64,000 nt of DNA from positions 205,819 through 269,818 of the forward strand of contig NZ_JAKVRD010000003.1 of NCBI RefSeq assembly GCF_022814865.1, read 5' to 3'. This document shows positions 25,287 to 32,985 of the stretch, piece by piece. A program made the position numbers and the translations under genes. The first letter of the stretch is position 1, and each line of letters starts with the position of its first letter. Under the pieces are notes generated by a model, which was given only the letters and a program-made list of their open reading frames with translations, searched no databases and was not told where the DNA came from. This DNA is from Shimia aestuarii. GTDB lineage: Bacteria; Pseudomonadota; Alphaproteobacteria; Rhodobacterales; Rhodobacteraceae.

Positions 25287-25625
25287 ATGATCATCGCCCT
25301 GGTTCAAATCCCGCTGCCCGGGGGCAAACGCCCCCGAGATCTGGTGACAGCTCAGTCGCTCGAGTCGACAAAGATCTTTCACAAGGTCAAGGGATTGCGC
25401 CGCAAATATTATCTCAACAACGAGGCCGGCGGTGACGGGATCTATGAATTCGATAGCCGCGAAGATGCCGAGGCCTGGTTCAATGAGGGCTGGGCCGACT
25501 GGATGGAAGGCCGCTTCGGCGCCCGCCCGACGCTGACCCTGTTTGACTGCCCCGTGGTGCTCGACAACGAAGAAGGCGAGGTGCGGGTGGACGGCATGCC
25601 CGTGCCGCCACCTTGGGAAGGCTAG
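25287..25625 (+). CDS. YdhR-like putative monooxygenase, ABM (ferredoxin-like) fold
   Basis: 112 residues, 10 bases after the dipeptidase gene. The pattern of a short N-terminal strand (MIIALVQIPLP), the segment LVTAQSLESTKIFHKVKGLR, then RKYYLNNEAGGDGIYEFDSR with EDAEAWFNEGWADWM resembles YdhR and other antibiotic-biosynthesis-monooxygenase-like (ABM) dimeric alpha+beta-barrel proteins. The substrate is unknown. It may be co-transcribed with the dipeptidase. Confidence 0.65.
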   Translation: MIIALVQIPLPGGKRPRDLVTAQSLESTKIFHKVKGLRRKYYLNNEAGGDGIYEFDSREDAEAWFNEGWADWMEGRFGARPTLTLFDCPVVLDNEEGEVRVDGMPVPPPWEG

Positions 25626-26002
25626 ACGGCGCGCGCCGCAAACTCCCGACAAAATCAATCAACTATTTGAAATCAAACAATTTTCCTTGCGCGCGGCTGC
25701 GACTCGCTGTAGGACGGTCTCAAGAATTGCAGCAAGCCAGACTCATCAGGCCGCTACAGCAAGCCATCTCGCCAGCCTCCGGGCACGCCAGACAGCACGC
25801 AACAGCCACCCAATGTCTCCAGCCAGCCAAACCATCGCTCAGATGGGCAATTCTCTTGTGCCAGCCGCTCGTGCCAGCCCGGTTTTCCAAACCACATCAA
25901 TTCCGCAGCCCGCCAGCCTTCGCCAGCACGCCCCGCATCACGCGAAAAAGGCGGCGCCCTTTGGGGGCACCGCCTTTCCTGTTTTCAAAGGGGGGGCGTC
26001 GA
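25626..26002. other. 377-bp intergenic region, rich in GCTGGC hexamers
   Basis: Between the YdhR-like gene and the 3' end of rpoH. It carries the rpoH terminator (25945-25977). From about 25720 to 25935 the sequence holds many copies of GCCAGC or close variants (GCTGGC on the minus strand). Open frames crossing it have no family features. It could be an untranslated RNA or simply unselected sequence. Confidence 0.45.
25945..25977 (-). terminator. Rho-independent terminator of rpoH
   Basis: On the minus strand AAAGGCGGTGCC / GGCGCCGCCTTT forms a nearly perfect 12-bp stem (one G-T pair) ending in a run of five T, 26 bases after the rpoH stop. Confidence 0.8.
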
Positions 26003-26899
26003 TCAGGCCGAGGTCAAAAGCCCTTGTTCTGCCGCAAGCGACCGCATCCGCTTCTGAAGCTTCTCAAAGGCACGCACCTCGATCTGGCGAATACGCTCCC
26101 GGCTCACGTCATACTGGCCGCTCAGCTCTTCGAGGGTCACCGGCTTGTCCGCCAGGCGTCGCTGCGCAAGGATGTCCTTCTCGCGATCGTTGAGCACATC
26201 CATCGCCTCTGCAAGAAGCGCCCGACGCGCCTCAAGCTCGTCGCGGGCTTCGTAATCGGCAGCTTGGTCGGCGTCTTCATCTTCAAGCCAGTCCTGCCAC
26301 TCCATCGTGCCTTCGCCCTCGGTGCCGATCTGGGCATTAAGCGACGCATCCCCACCGCTCATGCGGCGGTTCATCGAGATCACTTCTTCCTCGGTGACAC
26401 CAAGATCATGCGCGATACGCTTGACGTTCTCGGGGCGCATATCACCTTCTTCAAGCGCGCCGATCCGCGCCTTCGCCTTGCGCAGGTTAAAGAAGAGCTT
26501 CTTCTGAGCCGAGGTCGTGCCAAGCTTCACAAGGCTCCAGGACCGCAGAATGTATTCCTGAATGCTCGCCCGGATCCACCACATCGCATAGGTCGCAAGG
26601 CGGAACCCTTTTTCCGGGTCAAACCGCTTTACCGCCTGCATCAGACCCACATTGGCCTCCGAGATCACCTCGGCCTGCGGCAAACCATAACCGCGATACC
26701 CCATGGCGATCTTCGCTGCGAGGCGCAGGTGGCTGGTCACCATTTTATGTGCGGCTTCCGTATCTTCCTGCTCGACCCAAGCCTTGGCCAGCATGTATTC
26801 TTCTTCCGGCTCCAAGAGCGGGAATTTGCGGATTTCCTGCATGTAGCGGTTCAGACCGCCTTCCGGCGTCGGTGCCGGTAGATTTGCATAGTTGCTCAT
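26003..26899 (-). CDS. rpoH: RNA polymerase heat-shock sigma factor RpoH (sigma-32), RpoH-I type
   Basis: 298 residues. Region 2 is seen in EANVGLMQAVKRFDPEKGFR and LATYAMWWIRASIQEYILRS (2.3-2.4). The diagnostic RpoH box QKKLFFNLRKAK follows. Region 4.2 is SGQYDVSRERIRQIEVRAFE. The C-terminal QRRLADKPVTLEEL corresponds to the RpoH-I class of Rhodobacter; many Rhodobacteraceae carry a second RpoH, which is not in this window. It directs RNA polymerase to chaperone and protease promoters. The start at 26899 has GGAGGGGGA upstream. A promoter with a good -35 lies at 26936-26964 and a terminator at 25945. Confidence 0.95.
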   Translation of the reverse strand: MSNYANLPAPTPEGGLNRYMQEIRKFPLLEPEEEYMLAKAWVEQEDTEAAHKMVTSHLRLAAKIAMGYRGYGLPQAEVISEANVGLMQAVKRFDPEKGFRLATYAMWWIRASIQEYILRSWSLVKLGTTSAQKKLFFNLRKAKARIGALEEGDMRPENVKRIAHDLGVTEEEVISMNRRMSGGDASLNAQIGTEGEGTMEWQDWLEDEDADQAADYEARDELEARRALLAEAMDVLNDREKDILAQRRLADKPVTLEELSGQYDVSRERIRQIEVRAFEKLQKRMRSLAAEQGLLTSA

Positions 26900-26935
26900 G
26901 TCGTGTCCCCCTCCAATGTTATAGGGCTTAACATC

Positions 26936-26964
26936 GAGATAGGTTGGCGCTAACAACCTTTCAA
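26936..26964 (-). promoter_or_regulatory. Candidate rpoH promoter
   Basis: On the minus strand: (C)TTGAAA, a 17-base spacer and TATCTC, preceded by CC. CTTGAAA and CCTAT resemble both the housekeeping and the heat-shock (RpoH) consensus, so autoregulation is possible. The spacer contains GGTTG/CAACC inverted arms. The predicted start point is about 30 bases before the ATG. Confidence 0.5.
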
Positions 26965-27173
26965 GCGCCGGCCCATCAATTTCTGAACGCGATATGAGGG
27001 CGTTCCTGTCGCTTTGTCACAAAGATTACCACAGTCTCACGCGCTTGTGTGCTGTATTTCCATAAGCACCGCCTTATTGCACCCTCCATGTGCGCAAACA
27101 CACAGAACCGCCTAAAATCAACGTCATTTCTCTCTCAAACCCCCGCGCGCTATACTTCTGACGCGCAGAACAG

Positions 27174-27821
27174 ATGGACGATCCGATGACCAACCCCGCC
27201 TTTGCACGCCTCGCCCGACTCGCCGGGGTGCTCTATCTCGGCATCATTCTCCTCGGCCTGACCGGCGAGGTCGCCCTCCGCGGCCCCCTCATAGACTGGA
27301 GCGATGGTGCTGCTACGGCGGCCGCTCTCGGACGCGAGACCCTAAGGTTTCGTCTTTCGGTGGGGTTTGACCTCACGATGGCCGCGTTTGATATCGCCGT
27401 CGCCTTCGTCTTTCTGCGCATGTTGCAATGCGTGCATCGCCCCGCCGCGATCACCGCAACCTTCTTGCGCCTCATTCAGGCGGCGATCCTTGTCGCAAAT
27501 GCTCTGCTGGTCTGGCCCGCGCCCGAGGTGGCCCATCCCCTGCCCCTCATCGCTCGCCACGCAGCAGGCTATGACCTCGGGCTGATCTTCTTCGCACTCA
27601 ACTGCTTCGTGATGGCTTGGCTCTTGCACGCCACGCGCCGCCCACCACGCTGGCTCCCGTTTGGCATCGCTGCCTCTGGTCTTGTCTATCTTGTCGGCAG
27701 TCTAACTCGGTTCTTCGCGCCTGACCTGAACACGCTGATGCAACCGGCCTACCTGATCCCTGTTGTCGCGGAAACAAGCCTCGCGCTCTGGCTCTTGTTC
27801 GGTCGCGGCGCGCGGGCCTAA
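27174..27821 (+). CDS. DUF4386-like integral membrane protein
   Basis: 215 residues with about six hydrophobic segments: AGVLYLGIILLGLTGEVALR, FDLTMAAFDIAVAFVFLRML, FLRLIQAAILVANALLVW, YDLGLIFFALNCFVMAWLL, FGIAASGLVYLVGSLT and YLIPVVAETSLALWLLFG. The order and the loop RGPLIDWSDGAATAAAL fit DUF4386 proteins. The function is unknown. A second in-frame ATG lies 12 bases later. It converges with rluD, with a four-base stop overlap. Confidence 0.75.
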   Translation: MDDPMTNPAFARLARLAGVLYLGIILLGLTGEVALRGPLIDWSDGAATAAALGRETLRFRLSVGFDLTMAAFDIAVAFVFLRMLQCVHRPAAITATFLRLIQAAILVANALLVWPAPEVAHPLPLIARHAAGYDLGLIFFALNCFVMAWLLHATRRPPRWLPFGIAASGLVYLVGSLTRFFAPDLNTLMQPAYLIPVVAETSLALWLLFGRGARA

Positions 27822-28843
27822 CCGCGTAGCGCAGCGATCAAAGCGGTCATATCTTCAGGCAACGCCGCCTCAAAGCGCATCATCTCGCCCGTGACCGGAT
27901 GCTCGAACCCAAGCACCGCAGCATGCAACGCTTGACGAGCGAACCCTTTGGCCGCCGCGATCCCATCCGGCGAAAGCGCCTTTTCCGAGAGCTTGCGCCG
28001 TCCGCCATAGACCGGATCCCCGATCAACCCGTGTCCCGCATGGGCCATGTGAACCCGGATCTGATGCGTCCGCCCCGTCTCAAGCCAGCACTCCACCAAT
28101 GCCGCAACCCCTGGCGCGCCAAAGGCTTCGACAATCCGCGCCCGCGTCACCGCATGCCGCCCGCCATGAAACAGCACAGCCTGTTTCTGACGGTCGGTCT
28201 TGTGCCGCGCAAGCTGCGTGGTGATCCGCATGATGTTGCCGCTTTCAAAGCTGACCCCCTTCACACCGCGCAGACGTGGGTCATTGGCATCCGGCACGCC
28301 ATAGACGACCGCGTTGTAATAGCGCTCAACCGTGTGCTTCTCGAACTGCGCCGCAAGCCCCTGATGCGCGCGATCCGATTTCGCGACCACGAGAAGACCA
28401 GAGGTCTCCTTGTCGATGCGGTGCACAATCCCCGGCCGCTGCACTCCACCGACGCCCGAAAGACTATCGCCGCAGTGATGCAAGAGCGCATTGACCAACG
28501 TGCCGTTCGGCGTGCCCGGCGCAGGGTGCACGACCATGCCCGCGGGCTTATTGATCACGATAAGGTCCGCATCCTCATAGATGACCTCAAGCGGGATATC
28601 CTCTGGCCCGATATGGCTCTCATCGGCAACCGGCACGGTAATCTCCACGAGGTCGCCCTCTGCGACCTTGGCCTTTGCATCTTCCGTCACCACCCCGTTG
28701 AGCAGCACCGCCCCCTCGCCCAACAGACGCGCCAGCCGTGTGCGCGAGAGCGCCGCTTCTTCTGGAACATCGCGCGAAAGCGCCTTATCAAGGCGCTTGG
28801 GCGGGTCCTCATGGATCCGGAACGAGACGAGGGATGAGGCCAT
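27818..28843 (-). CDS. rluD: RluA-family 23S rRNA pseudouridine synthase (RluD-like)
   Basis: 341 residues. An N-terminal S4 domain (RLDKALSRDV, SRTRLARLLGEGAVLLNG) is followed by the catalytic core with GIVHRIDKETSGLLVVAKS, where D144 is the catalytic aspartate. GRTHQIRVHMAHAGHGLIGD is the other family signature. RluD modifies uridines of helix 69 in 23S rRNA and supports ribosome assembly. The open frame continues 237 bases upstream but over the divergent gene; ATG 28843 is the first start that precedes the S4 domain. Its start codon overlaps the start of the gene on the other strand. Confidence 0.92.
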   Translation of the reverse strand: MASSLVSFRIHEDPPKRLDKALSRDVPEEAALSRTRLARLLGEGAVLLNGVVTEDAKAKVAEGDLVEITVPVADESHIGPEDIPLEVIYEDADLIVINKPAGMVVHPAPGTPNGTLVNALLHHCGDSLSGVGGVQRPGIVHRIDKETSGLLVVAKSDRAHQGLAAQFEKHTVERYYNAVVYGVPDANDPRLRGVKGVSFESGNIMRITTQLARHKTDRQKQAVLFHGGRHAVTRARIVEAFGAPGVAALVECWLETGRTHQIRVHMAHAGHGLIGDPVYGGRRKLSEKALSPDGIAAAKGFARQALHAAVLGFEHPVTGEMMRFEAALPEDMTALIAALRG

Positions 28844-29141
28844 GAACGAGACTCCCGAGCCGATTGAACCGGCAAACTTGCGATTCCTGCGCCTGCTCGT
28901 GACAGGGCTGACAGGGATCATGATTGTCGGTCTTCTAGTGGTTGTCGCCCTGATTGTCATCCGCCTCAATGAGACCGGACCGACAATGCCCTCCGAGATC
29001 ACGCTGCCCGAAGGCGTGACCGCCACGGCACTGACCATTGGCGAAGGCTGGTGGGCCGTCGTAACCGACGACAACCGCATCCTGATCTACGACCAACTTA
29101 CCGGCACCTTGCGCCAGAGCATCGCGATCAACAAACCCTGA
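28842..29141 (+). CDS. Small single-pass membrane protein (DUF6476-like)
   Basis: 99 residues. A short acidic N-terminus is followed by one strong membrane helix (LVTGLTGIMIVGLLVVVALIVIRL) and a compact C-terminal domain of about 55 residues (LPEGVTATALTIGEGWWAVV, then ILIYDQLTGTLRQSI). Such proteins are found beside rluD in Rhodobacteraceae and have no known role. The start follows GACGAGGGATGAGG. Its ATG and that of rluD share two bases (CATG). Confidence 0.75.
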   Translation: MNETPEPIEPANLRFLRLLVTGLTGIMIVGLLVVVALIVIRLNETGPTMPSEITLPEGVTATALTIGEGWWAVVTDDNRILIYDQLTGTLRQSIAINKP

Positions 29142-29151
29142 GAAAGAAGAG

Positions 29152-29228
29152 TGGTACCACCTCCCCGGCTCGAACGGGGGACCTCCTGATCCACAATCAG
29201 GCGCTCTAACCAACTGAGCTAAGGCGGC
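29152..29228 (-). tRNA. tRNA-His (GTG anticodon)
   Basis: On the minus strand a full cloverleaf is readable: D-arm TTAGCTCAGTTGGTTAGAGC, anticodon stem-loop CTGATTGTGGATCAG with anticodon GTG, T-arm CCCCGTTCGAGCCGGGG, and an encoded CCA. The acceptor is GCCGCCT with AGGTGGT, so the first pair is G1-U72 and the discriminator is A73. The base at -1 is U, so the usual G-1 is not encoded. This unusual end is known for alphaproteobacterial tRNA-His and their divergent HisRS. Confidence 0.95.
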
Positions 29229-29378
29229 ACTGGGGCGGATTTATCGTCAGCGCCCGGCGATTGCAAGTCTGGAATCGCGATTTTTTGGCCCGCTCCTCGA
29301 GGCAGCCCTCCCCCGGTGCCATCTTGCCAAGCGACGCGCTTCACGATAGGCGAAAAGCCAGCCACGAGGAGAACCGTC

Positions 29379-29567
29379 ATGGGCATTAATACCGAACGCG
29401 ACATCGAAGCCAACCTTCAGATCGGCCCAACCGACCAAGGCTTTGTGCGGATCTTCATCGAAGCCGACGGACTCGAAATTCCGATGGATTTCTCGCCCGA
29501 CGAGGCCGAGGAGATCGCCGAGGAAATCCGGGCCGCCGCAGCGACGGCGCGCAAAATCTCGGGCTGA
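29379..29567 (+). CDS. Small acidic conserved protein (DUF6324-like)
   Basis: 62 residues: MGINTERDIEANLQIGPTDQ, then GFVRIFIEADGLEIPMDFSP and an acidic helix DEAEEIAEEIRAAAATARK. It is soluble, with no signal peptide. The start follows CGAGGAGAACCGTC, an excellent ribosome-binding site. The sequence matches a tiny conserved Rhodobacteraceae family of unknown function as far as I can recognise it. It converges with the MATE gene. Confidence 0.7.
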   Translation: MGINTERDIEANLQIGPTDQGFVRIFIEADGLEIPMDFSPDEAEEIAEEIRAAAATARKISG

Positions 29568-29574
29568 AGACCGC

Positions 29575-30891
29575 TTAGACCTCTGCCGCGCGCTCGAGCG
29601 CCGGATAGCGCATCCCGAGCGTCAAGCCCCGCGCCACGAACGAAACCAATAGCGCAAGCCAGAGCCCGTGATTGTCAAACACTGGGATCAGGGCCATCGC
29701 CGCGACCACGTAGATCACTAGTGAAAGCGCCATCATGTTGCGCATGTCGCGCGTGCGTGTCGCGCCGATGAATATCCCGTCGAGCATGAACGCCCCCACT
29801 CCGAGAAGCGGCGCCAGCGCCACCTCCGGCAGATAACGCCGCGCCTCGGCCCGAACCTCTGGCGCCGTGGTCAGAAGGTCGATGAGCCACCCGCCCGCGA
29901 CAAGATAGAAGACCGACACGCCCAGAACGATGATCGTGCTCCACAGGCTCGCAAGCCATGCCCCCCGCCGCAGCGTCGCCCGATCACGCGCCCCAAGCGC
30001 CTGACCGACGATGGCCTCGGCGGCAAAGGCGAACCCGTCAAGCGCATGAGCTGAGATGGCGAGGAATTGCATCAACACCTGGTTCGCGGCGAGCGTTACA
30101 TCGCCAAACCGTGCCCCGAGGAACAGGAAGGACATGAAGATCGCCTGAAGCATGAGCGAGCGCAGCATGATGTCGGTATTGACCGCCATCACCTCGCGCA
30201 GACGCACTGCGTCGAACACCCGCCCCCAATCGCGCCACGCAGGTTGCCGGAACGCATCCCGGCAAAGCCAGAGACCAAAGGCCAGACCGCTCCATTCCGC
30301 AAGGAAGGTCGCAATAGCAACCCCCTCGACGCCCCAGCCGAGGCCAAGCACAAACCACAGATCAAGAAGGATGTTGAGCCCGTTCATCCATATCTGCAAC
30401 AGAAGGACGGCCCGCGTCCGCTCAAGCGCGATGAGCCAGCCATTGACCCCGTAAAGTGCAATCGCCGCTGGTCCGCTCCAGACCCGGATCGCAAGGTAGT
30501 CGCGCGCCAGACCCTCGACCTCCGCGCTCGCCGGAGAGAGATAGAACCCAAGCCAGAACAGTGGCAGCTGTAACAGGATGATCCCCGCCCCCGCCGCCAA
30601 GCCAATCATCAGCGCGCGGGTGAGCATGGCCGACACTTCCCCGGCCCGTCCGGCGCCATAGGCTTGTGACGTGAGACCCGTCGTGCCCATGCGCAGAAAC
30701 CCGAAGAGCCAATAGATCCCCGTCAGGATCACGGCGCCAATTCCCACCGCACCGATCGGCGCCGCCTCGCCCAATTGACCCACTACACCGGTATCGACCG
30801 CGCCAAGGATTGGCACGGTCGCGTTGGAGATCACGATGGGGATGGCGGTGGCGAGAACGCGTCGATGCGTGACCGCACCAACCCTAGCCAT
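29575..30891 (-). CDS. MATE-family multidrug/metabolite exporter (DinF branch)
   Basis: 438 residues with about 12 membrane helices. The N-terminal family pattern is VLATAIPIVISNATVPILGA followed by VDTGVVGQLGEAAPIGAVGI, the usual MATE start, and the internal repeat begins MAVNTDIMLRSLMLQAIFMS. It exports cations or drugs using a sodium or proton gradient; the substrate is unknown. Its start overlaps the end of the upstream thioesterase gene by eight bases, so it is the third gene of a tight minus-strand operon with two PaaI-type thioesterases. Confidence 0.85.
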   Translation of the reverse strand: MARVGAVTHRRVLATAIPIVISNATVPILGAVDTGVVGQLGEAAPIGAVGIGAVILTGIYWLFGFLRMGTTGLTSQAYGAGRAGEVSAMLTRALMIGLAAGAGIILLQLPLFWLGFYLSPASAEVEGLARDYLAIRVWSGPAAIALYGVNGWLIALERTRAVLLLQIWMNGLNILLDLWFVLGLGWGVEGVAIATFLAEWSGLAFGLWLCRDAFRQPAWRDWGRVFDAVRLREVMAVNTDIMLRSLMLQAIFMSFLFLGARFGDVTLAANQVLMQFLAISAHALDGFAFAAEAIVGQALGARDRATLRRGAWLASLWSTIIVLGVSVFYLVAGGWLIDLLTTAPEVRAEARRYLPEVALAPLLGVGAFMLDGIFIGATRTRDMRNMMALSLVIYVVAAMALIPVFDNHGLWLALLVSFVARGLTLGMRYPALERAAEV

Positions 30892-31396
30892 TGTCGCGCG
30901 GCGGCATCAGGAAATGCCCTGTCGCCTGCGCGAAGAGGCGCGCGCGCTGATCCTGCCAAGCTTCGACATGAACGCTGGCATAGCGCCGCCCCGACCGGTT
31001 GACCCGCGCCCGCGCATAGGAATCGCGCGGCAGGCCGGACCGGAGATAGTCGACGTTGAAATCAATGGTCTTGGGCATGCGCGGGATTTGCCCGGCGGTG
31101 ATGTCCTCGATGTTCATCTCGCCGTTTTCGAGCTCTTCCCAAAGCACAGACCATGCAAGCCCGATCACTGCCGTCACCTCGAGAAACCCCGCGATCGCGC
31201 CGCCATGCAACGCTTGAATCATCGGGTTCCCGATCAGCCCATCATCATAGGGCATCACCGCCGTCAGCTCATCGCCGCGCCGGTCGAACTCGATTCCAAG
31301 GAACTGCACATAGGGCACCCCATGCACCAAGGCGCTAAGCGCCGCATCCCGGCGTTGCTTTACGATTTGCACGGGTTCGGGTGTCTTAATTGCCAT
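30884..31396 (-). CDS. PaaI/YbgC-type hotdog thioesterase (1)
   Basis: 170 residues. The hotdog fold is seen in LGIEFDRRGDELTAVMPYDD, then MIQALHGGAIAGFLEVTAVIG, where HGGAIAGFLE is the catalytic-helix signature (HGGxxxxxxD/E), and TIDFNVDYLRSGLPRDSYAR. Such enzymes hydrolyse acyl- or aryl-acyl-CoA thioesters. It begins one base before the stop of the preceding thioesterase gene (translational coupling). The exact substrate is unknown. Confidence 0.85.
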   Translation of the reverse strand: MAIKTPEPVQIVKQRRDAALSALVHGVPYVQFLGIEFDRRGDELTAVMPYDDGLIGNPMIQALHGGAIAGFLEVTAVIGLAWSVLWEELENGEMNIEDITAGQIPRMPKTIDFNVDYLRSGLPRDSYARARVNRSGRRYASVHVEAWQDQRARLFAQATGHFLMPPRDNG

Positions 31397-31818
31397 TATT
31401 GCCTCTCCACCGTGAAGGCGCCCGAGGCCGTGGCCACTGGGCGGCTTTTGTCGTCGTCAAAGGCCGTCGCCCGCACAAAGGCCACGGACCGCGTGATATG
31501 ATAGCACTCGGCCCGCGTTGTCACATCCTGCCCCGGTGTCGCCGCACGCATGTAGTCGATCCGCAGGTCGATGGTCGCCGTGCCTGCGGGCGAGGACGGA
31601 TGGCTCATCGCCGCCGTGCCGCAACAGGTATCCATCAATGCCGAGATCGCGCCGCCATGCAGCACCCCCGTCTCCGGATCGCCAACAAGCTTCTTGTCAT
31701 AGGCAAGCGCCATCTCTGCCACGCCATCCTCGATCAAGGTGAGCTTCATGCCCAGCGCCTTACAGTGCGGCACAAGGTTGATGAACTGTTCCGCCATCTT
31801 GATCTTTGCCGAGTCCAT
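31396..31818 (-). CDS. PaaI/YbgC-type hotdog thioesterase (2)
   Basis: 140 residues. LHGGAISALMDTCCGTAAMS has the hotdog catalytic segment with Asp, and IDLRIDYMRAATPGQDVTTR is the second family block. It is first in the operon thioesterase, thioesterase, MATE. Both neighbours are of the same fold but clearly differ in sequence, so they probably form two separate homotetramers or a heteromer. The start at 31818 follows AAGGAGTGAAAA. Confidence 0.85.
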   Translation of the reverse strand: MDSAKIKMAEQFINLVPHCKALGMKLTLIEDGVAEMALAYDKKLVGDPETGVLHGGAISALMDTCCGTAAMSHPSSPAGTATIDLRIDYMRAATPGQDVTTRAECYHITRSVAFVRATAFDDDKSRPVATASGAFTVERQ

Positions 31819-31934
31819 TTTTCACTCCTTGTCACTTACCCCCGACTATGATCCCTATTTCGCAGGCGCGGCAAGGGGGCGGTTGCACCTTCTCACGCAG
31901 CGTCCTAAGTTTCCGGCGGAGGGAGAAACGCGAA

Positions 31935-32309
31935 ATGTCCGAAACCCGATTGAGCTTTAAGGAAATGTGCGCGCGCTTTGATGTGACGCCCCGCACCCTG
32001 CGCTATTACGAGTATATCGAACTGCTTCAGCCAGAGCGCGAAGGCCGTTCGCGCTACTTCGGTCCGCGTGAGATCGCTCGCATGACCCTGATCATGCGCG
32101 GCCGCAGATTCGGCATCAAGCTCGAAGACATCCGCCAATGGCTCCTGATCTACGAACAGGAAGGCACCGAGGCCCAGATGCGCGCCTTCATCGAGATGGC
32201 CGACCGGCAGTTCGCAGAACTCGAGGAACAAAAAAGCCAACTCGAGGAAGCCATGCACGAGCTGAAATCCCTGCGCAACGTGACGGAAACCGCTCTCAAA
32301 GCCCTCTGA
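31935..32309 (+). CDS. MerR-family transcriptional regulator (1)
   Basis: 124 residues. The winged HTH is [20 protein letters not shown] followed by YIELLQPEREGRSRYFGPRE and the dimerisation helix (EEQKSQLEEAMHELKSLRNV). There is no metal-binding Cys cluster, so it is the short MerR type found in lipid and branched-chain amino acid regulation rather than a metal sensor. ATG 31935 follows GGAGGGAGAAACG. A paralogous MerR gene lies 258 bases on. Confidence 0.88.
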   Translation: MSETRLSFKEMCARFDVTPRTLRYYEYIELLQPEREGRSRYFGPREIARMTLIMRGRRFGIKLEDIRQWLLIYEQEGTEAQMRAFIEMADRQFAELEEQKSQLEEAMHELKSLRNVTETALKAL

Positions 32310-32335
32310 TCCGCACAAACGTTCCCGCTTCAGGC

Positions 32336-32366
32336 AAGCCCCGTCGCCCCGCGACCGGGGCTTTTT
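32336..32366 (+). terminator. Rho-independent terminator of first merR
   Basis: AAGCCCCG (32336-32343) pairs with CGGGGCTT (32356-32363), followed by TTTT. It starts 27 bases after the stop of the first merR gene and separates the two regulators transcriptionally. Confidence 0.75.
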
Positions 32367-32479
32367 CATGCGCGCCTTCTCGCTCGTCCGGTCGCGACGC
32401 CACGTCAGATTTCCGTTATTTTCCGAGATTTGTCACTTTACCTTCACAAACGCCACGTCAACTTTGGAAGTGACGCGGC

Positions 32480-32514
32480 GTTACAGTTACGTTAACGTCA
32501 AGCAACATTGTAAC
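32480..32514. promoter_or_regulatory. MerR-type palindrome before second merR
   Basis: The perfect 10-bp palindrome ACGTTAACGT lies at 32489-32498 and is framed by a distant inverted pair GTTACA (32480-32485) and TGTAAC (32509-32514). It is 70 bases before the start of the second merR. ACGT-TAACGT-type sites are used by MerR regulators of acyl-CoA metabolism such as LiuR, as I recall them. Confidence 0.55.
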
Positions 32515-32567
32515 CCGGCGCTCAGACACCAAATATCATGACGAACGCCAAGCTCAGGGGTACCGCC

Positions 32568-32969
32568 ATGCACGATGCAACAATGACCATTCGCGAGATG
32601 TGCGACGCCTATGATGTCACGCCGCGCACCTTGCGTTTTTATGAGGCCAAGGAACTCCTGTTCCCGATCCGCGAAGGCCAGAAGCGCCTATTCACCAAGC
32701 GCGACCGCGCTCGGCTCAAGCTGATCCTGCGCGGCAAGCGCTTTGGTTTCTCGCTCGAAGAAATCCGCCAGCTGCTCGACCTCTATGACATGGGCGACCA
32801 GCAGGCGACCCAACTCCAGCGCACCTATGAAGTCGCCCAAGCGCGGCTTCAGGACATGGTGGAACAACGCGACGAGTTGAACGAGGCCATCGACGACCTC
32901 AAGGAACAGCTCAAATGGGGTGAGAAAGTCATCGCCTCGATGAGCAATACGAAAAAAGCAGCAGAGTAA
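32568..32969 (+). CDS. MerR-family transcriptional regulator (2)
   Basis: 133 residues. The HTH is [20 protein letters not shown] followed by [20 protein letters not shown], close to the first MerR. The C-terminal coiled coil ([20 protein letters not shown]) is typical. The start at 32568 has AGGGG upstream; an earlier in-frame ATG at 32538 has none. It precedes the acyl-CoA dehydrogenase gene by only 16 bases, which makes it the likely local regulator of the beta-oxidation genes and autoregulatory through the palindrome at 32489. Confidence 0.88.
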   Translation: MHDATMTIREMCDAYDVTPRTLRFYEAKELLFPIREGQKRLFTKRDRARLKLILRGKRFGFSLEEIRQLLDLYDMGDQQATQLQRTYEVAQARLQDMVEQRDELNEAIDDLKEQLKWGEKVIASMSNTKKAAE

Positions 32970-32985
32970 TAAGGGAAGAGATCTG

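Noticed and set aside
25690..25940. Chi-like recombination sites
   Set aside because: GCTGGC resembles part of the E. coli Chi octamer, but alphaproteobacteria use AddAB-type enzymes with other or unknown Chi sequences; nothing specific supports it.
25543..26193. Long plus-strand open frame across the gap between the YdhR-like gene and rpoH
   Set aside because: No ribosome-binding site or family motif; it overlaps the rpoH terminator and the rpoH gene.
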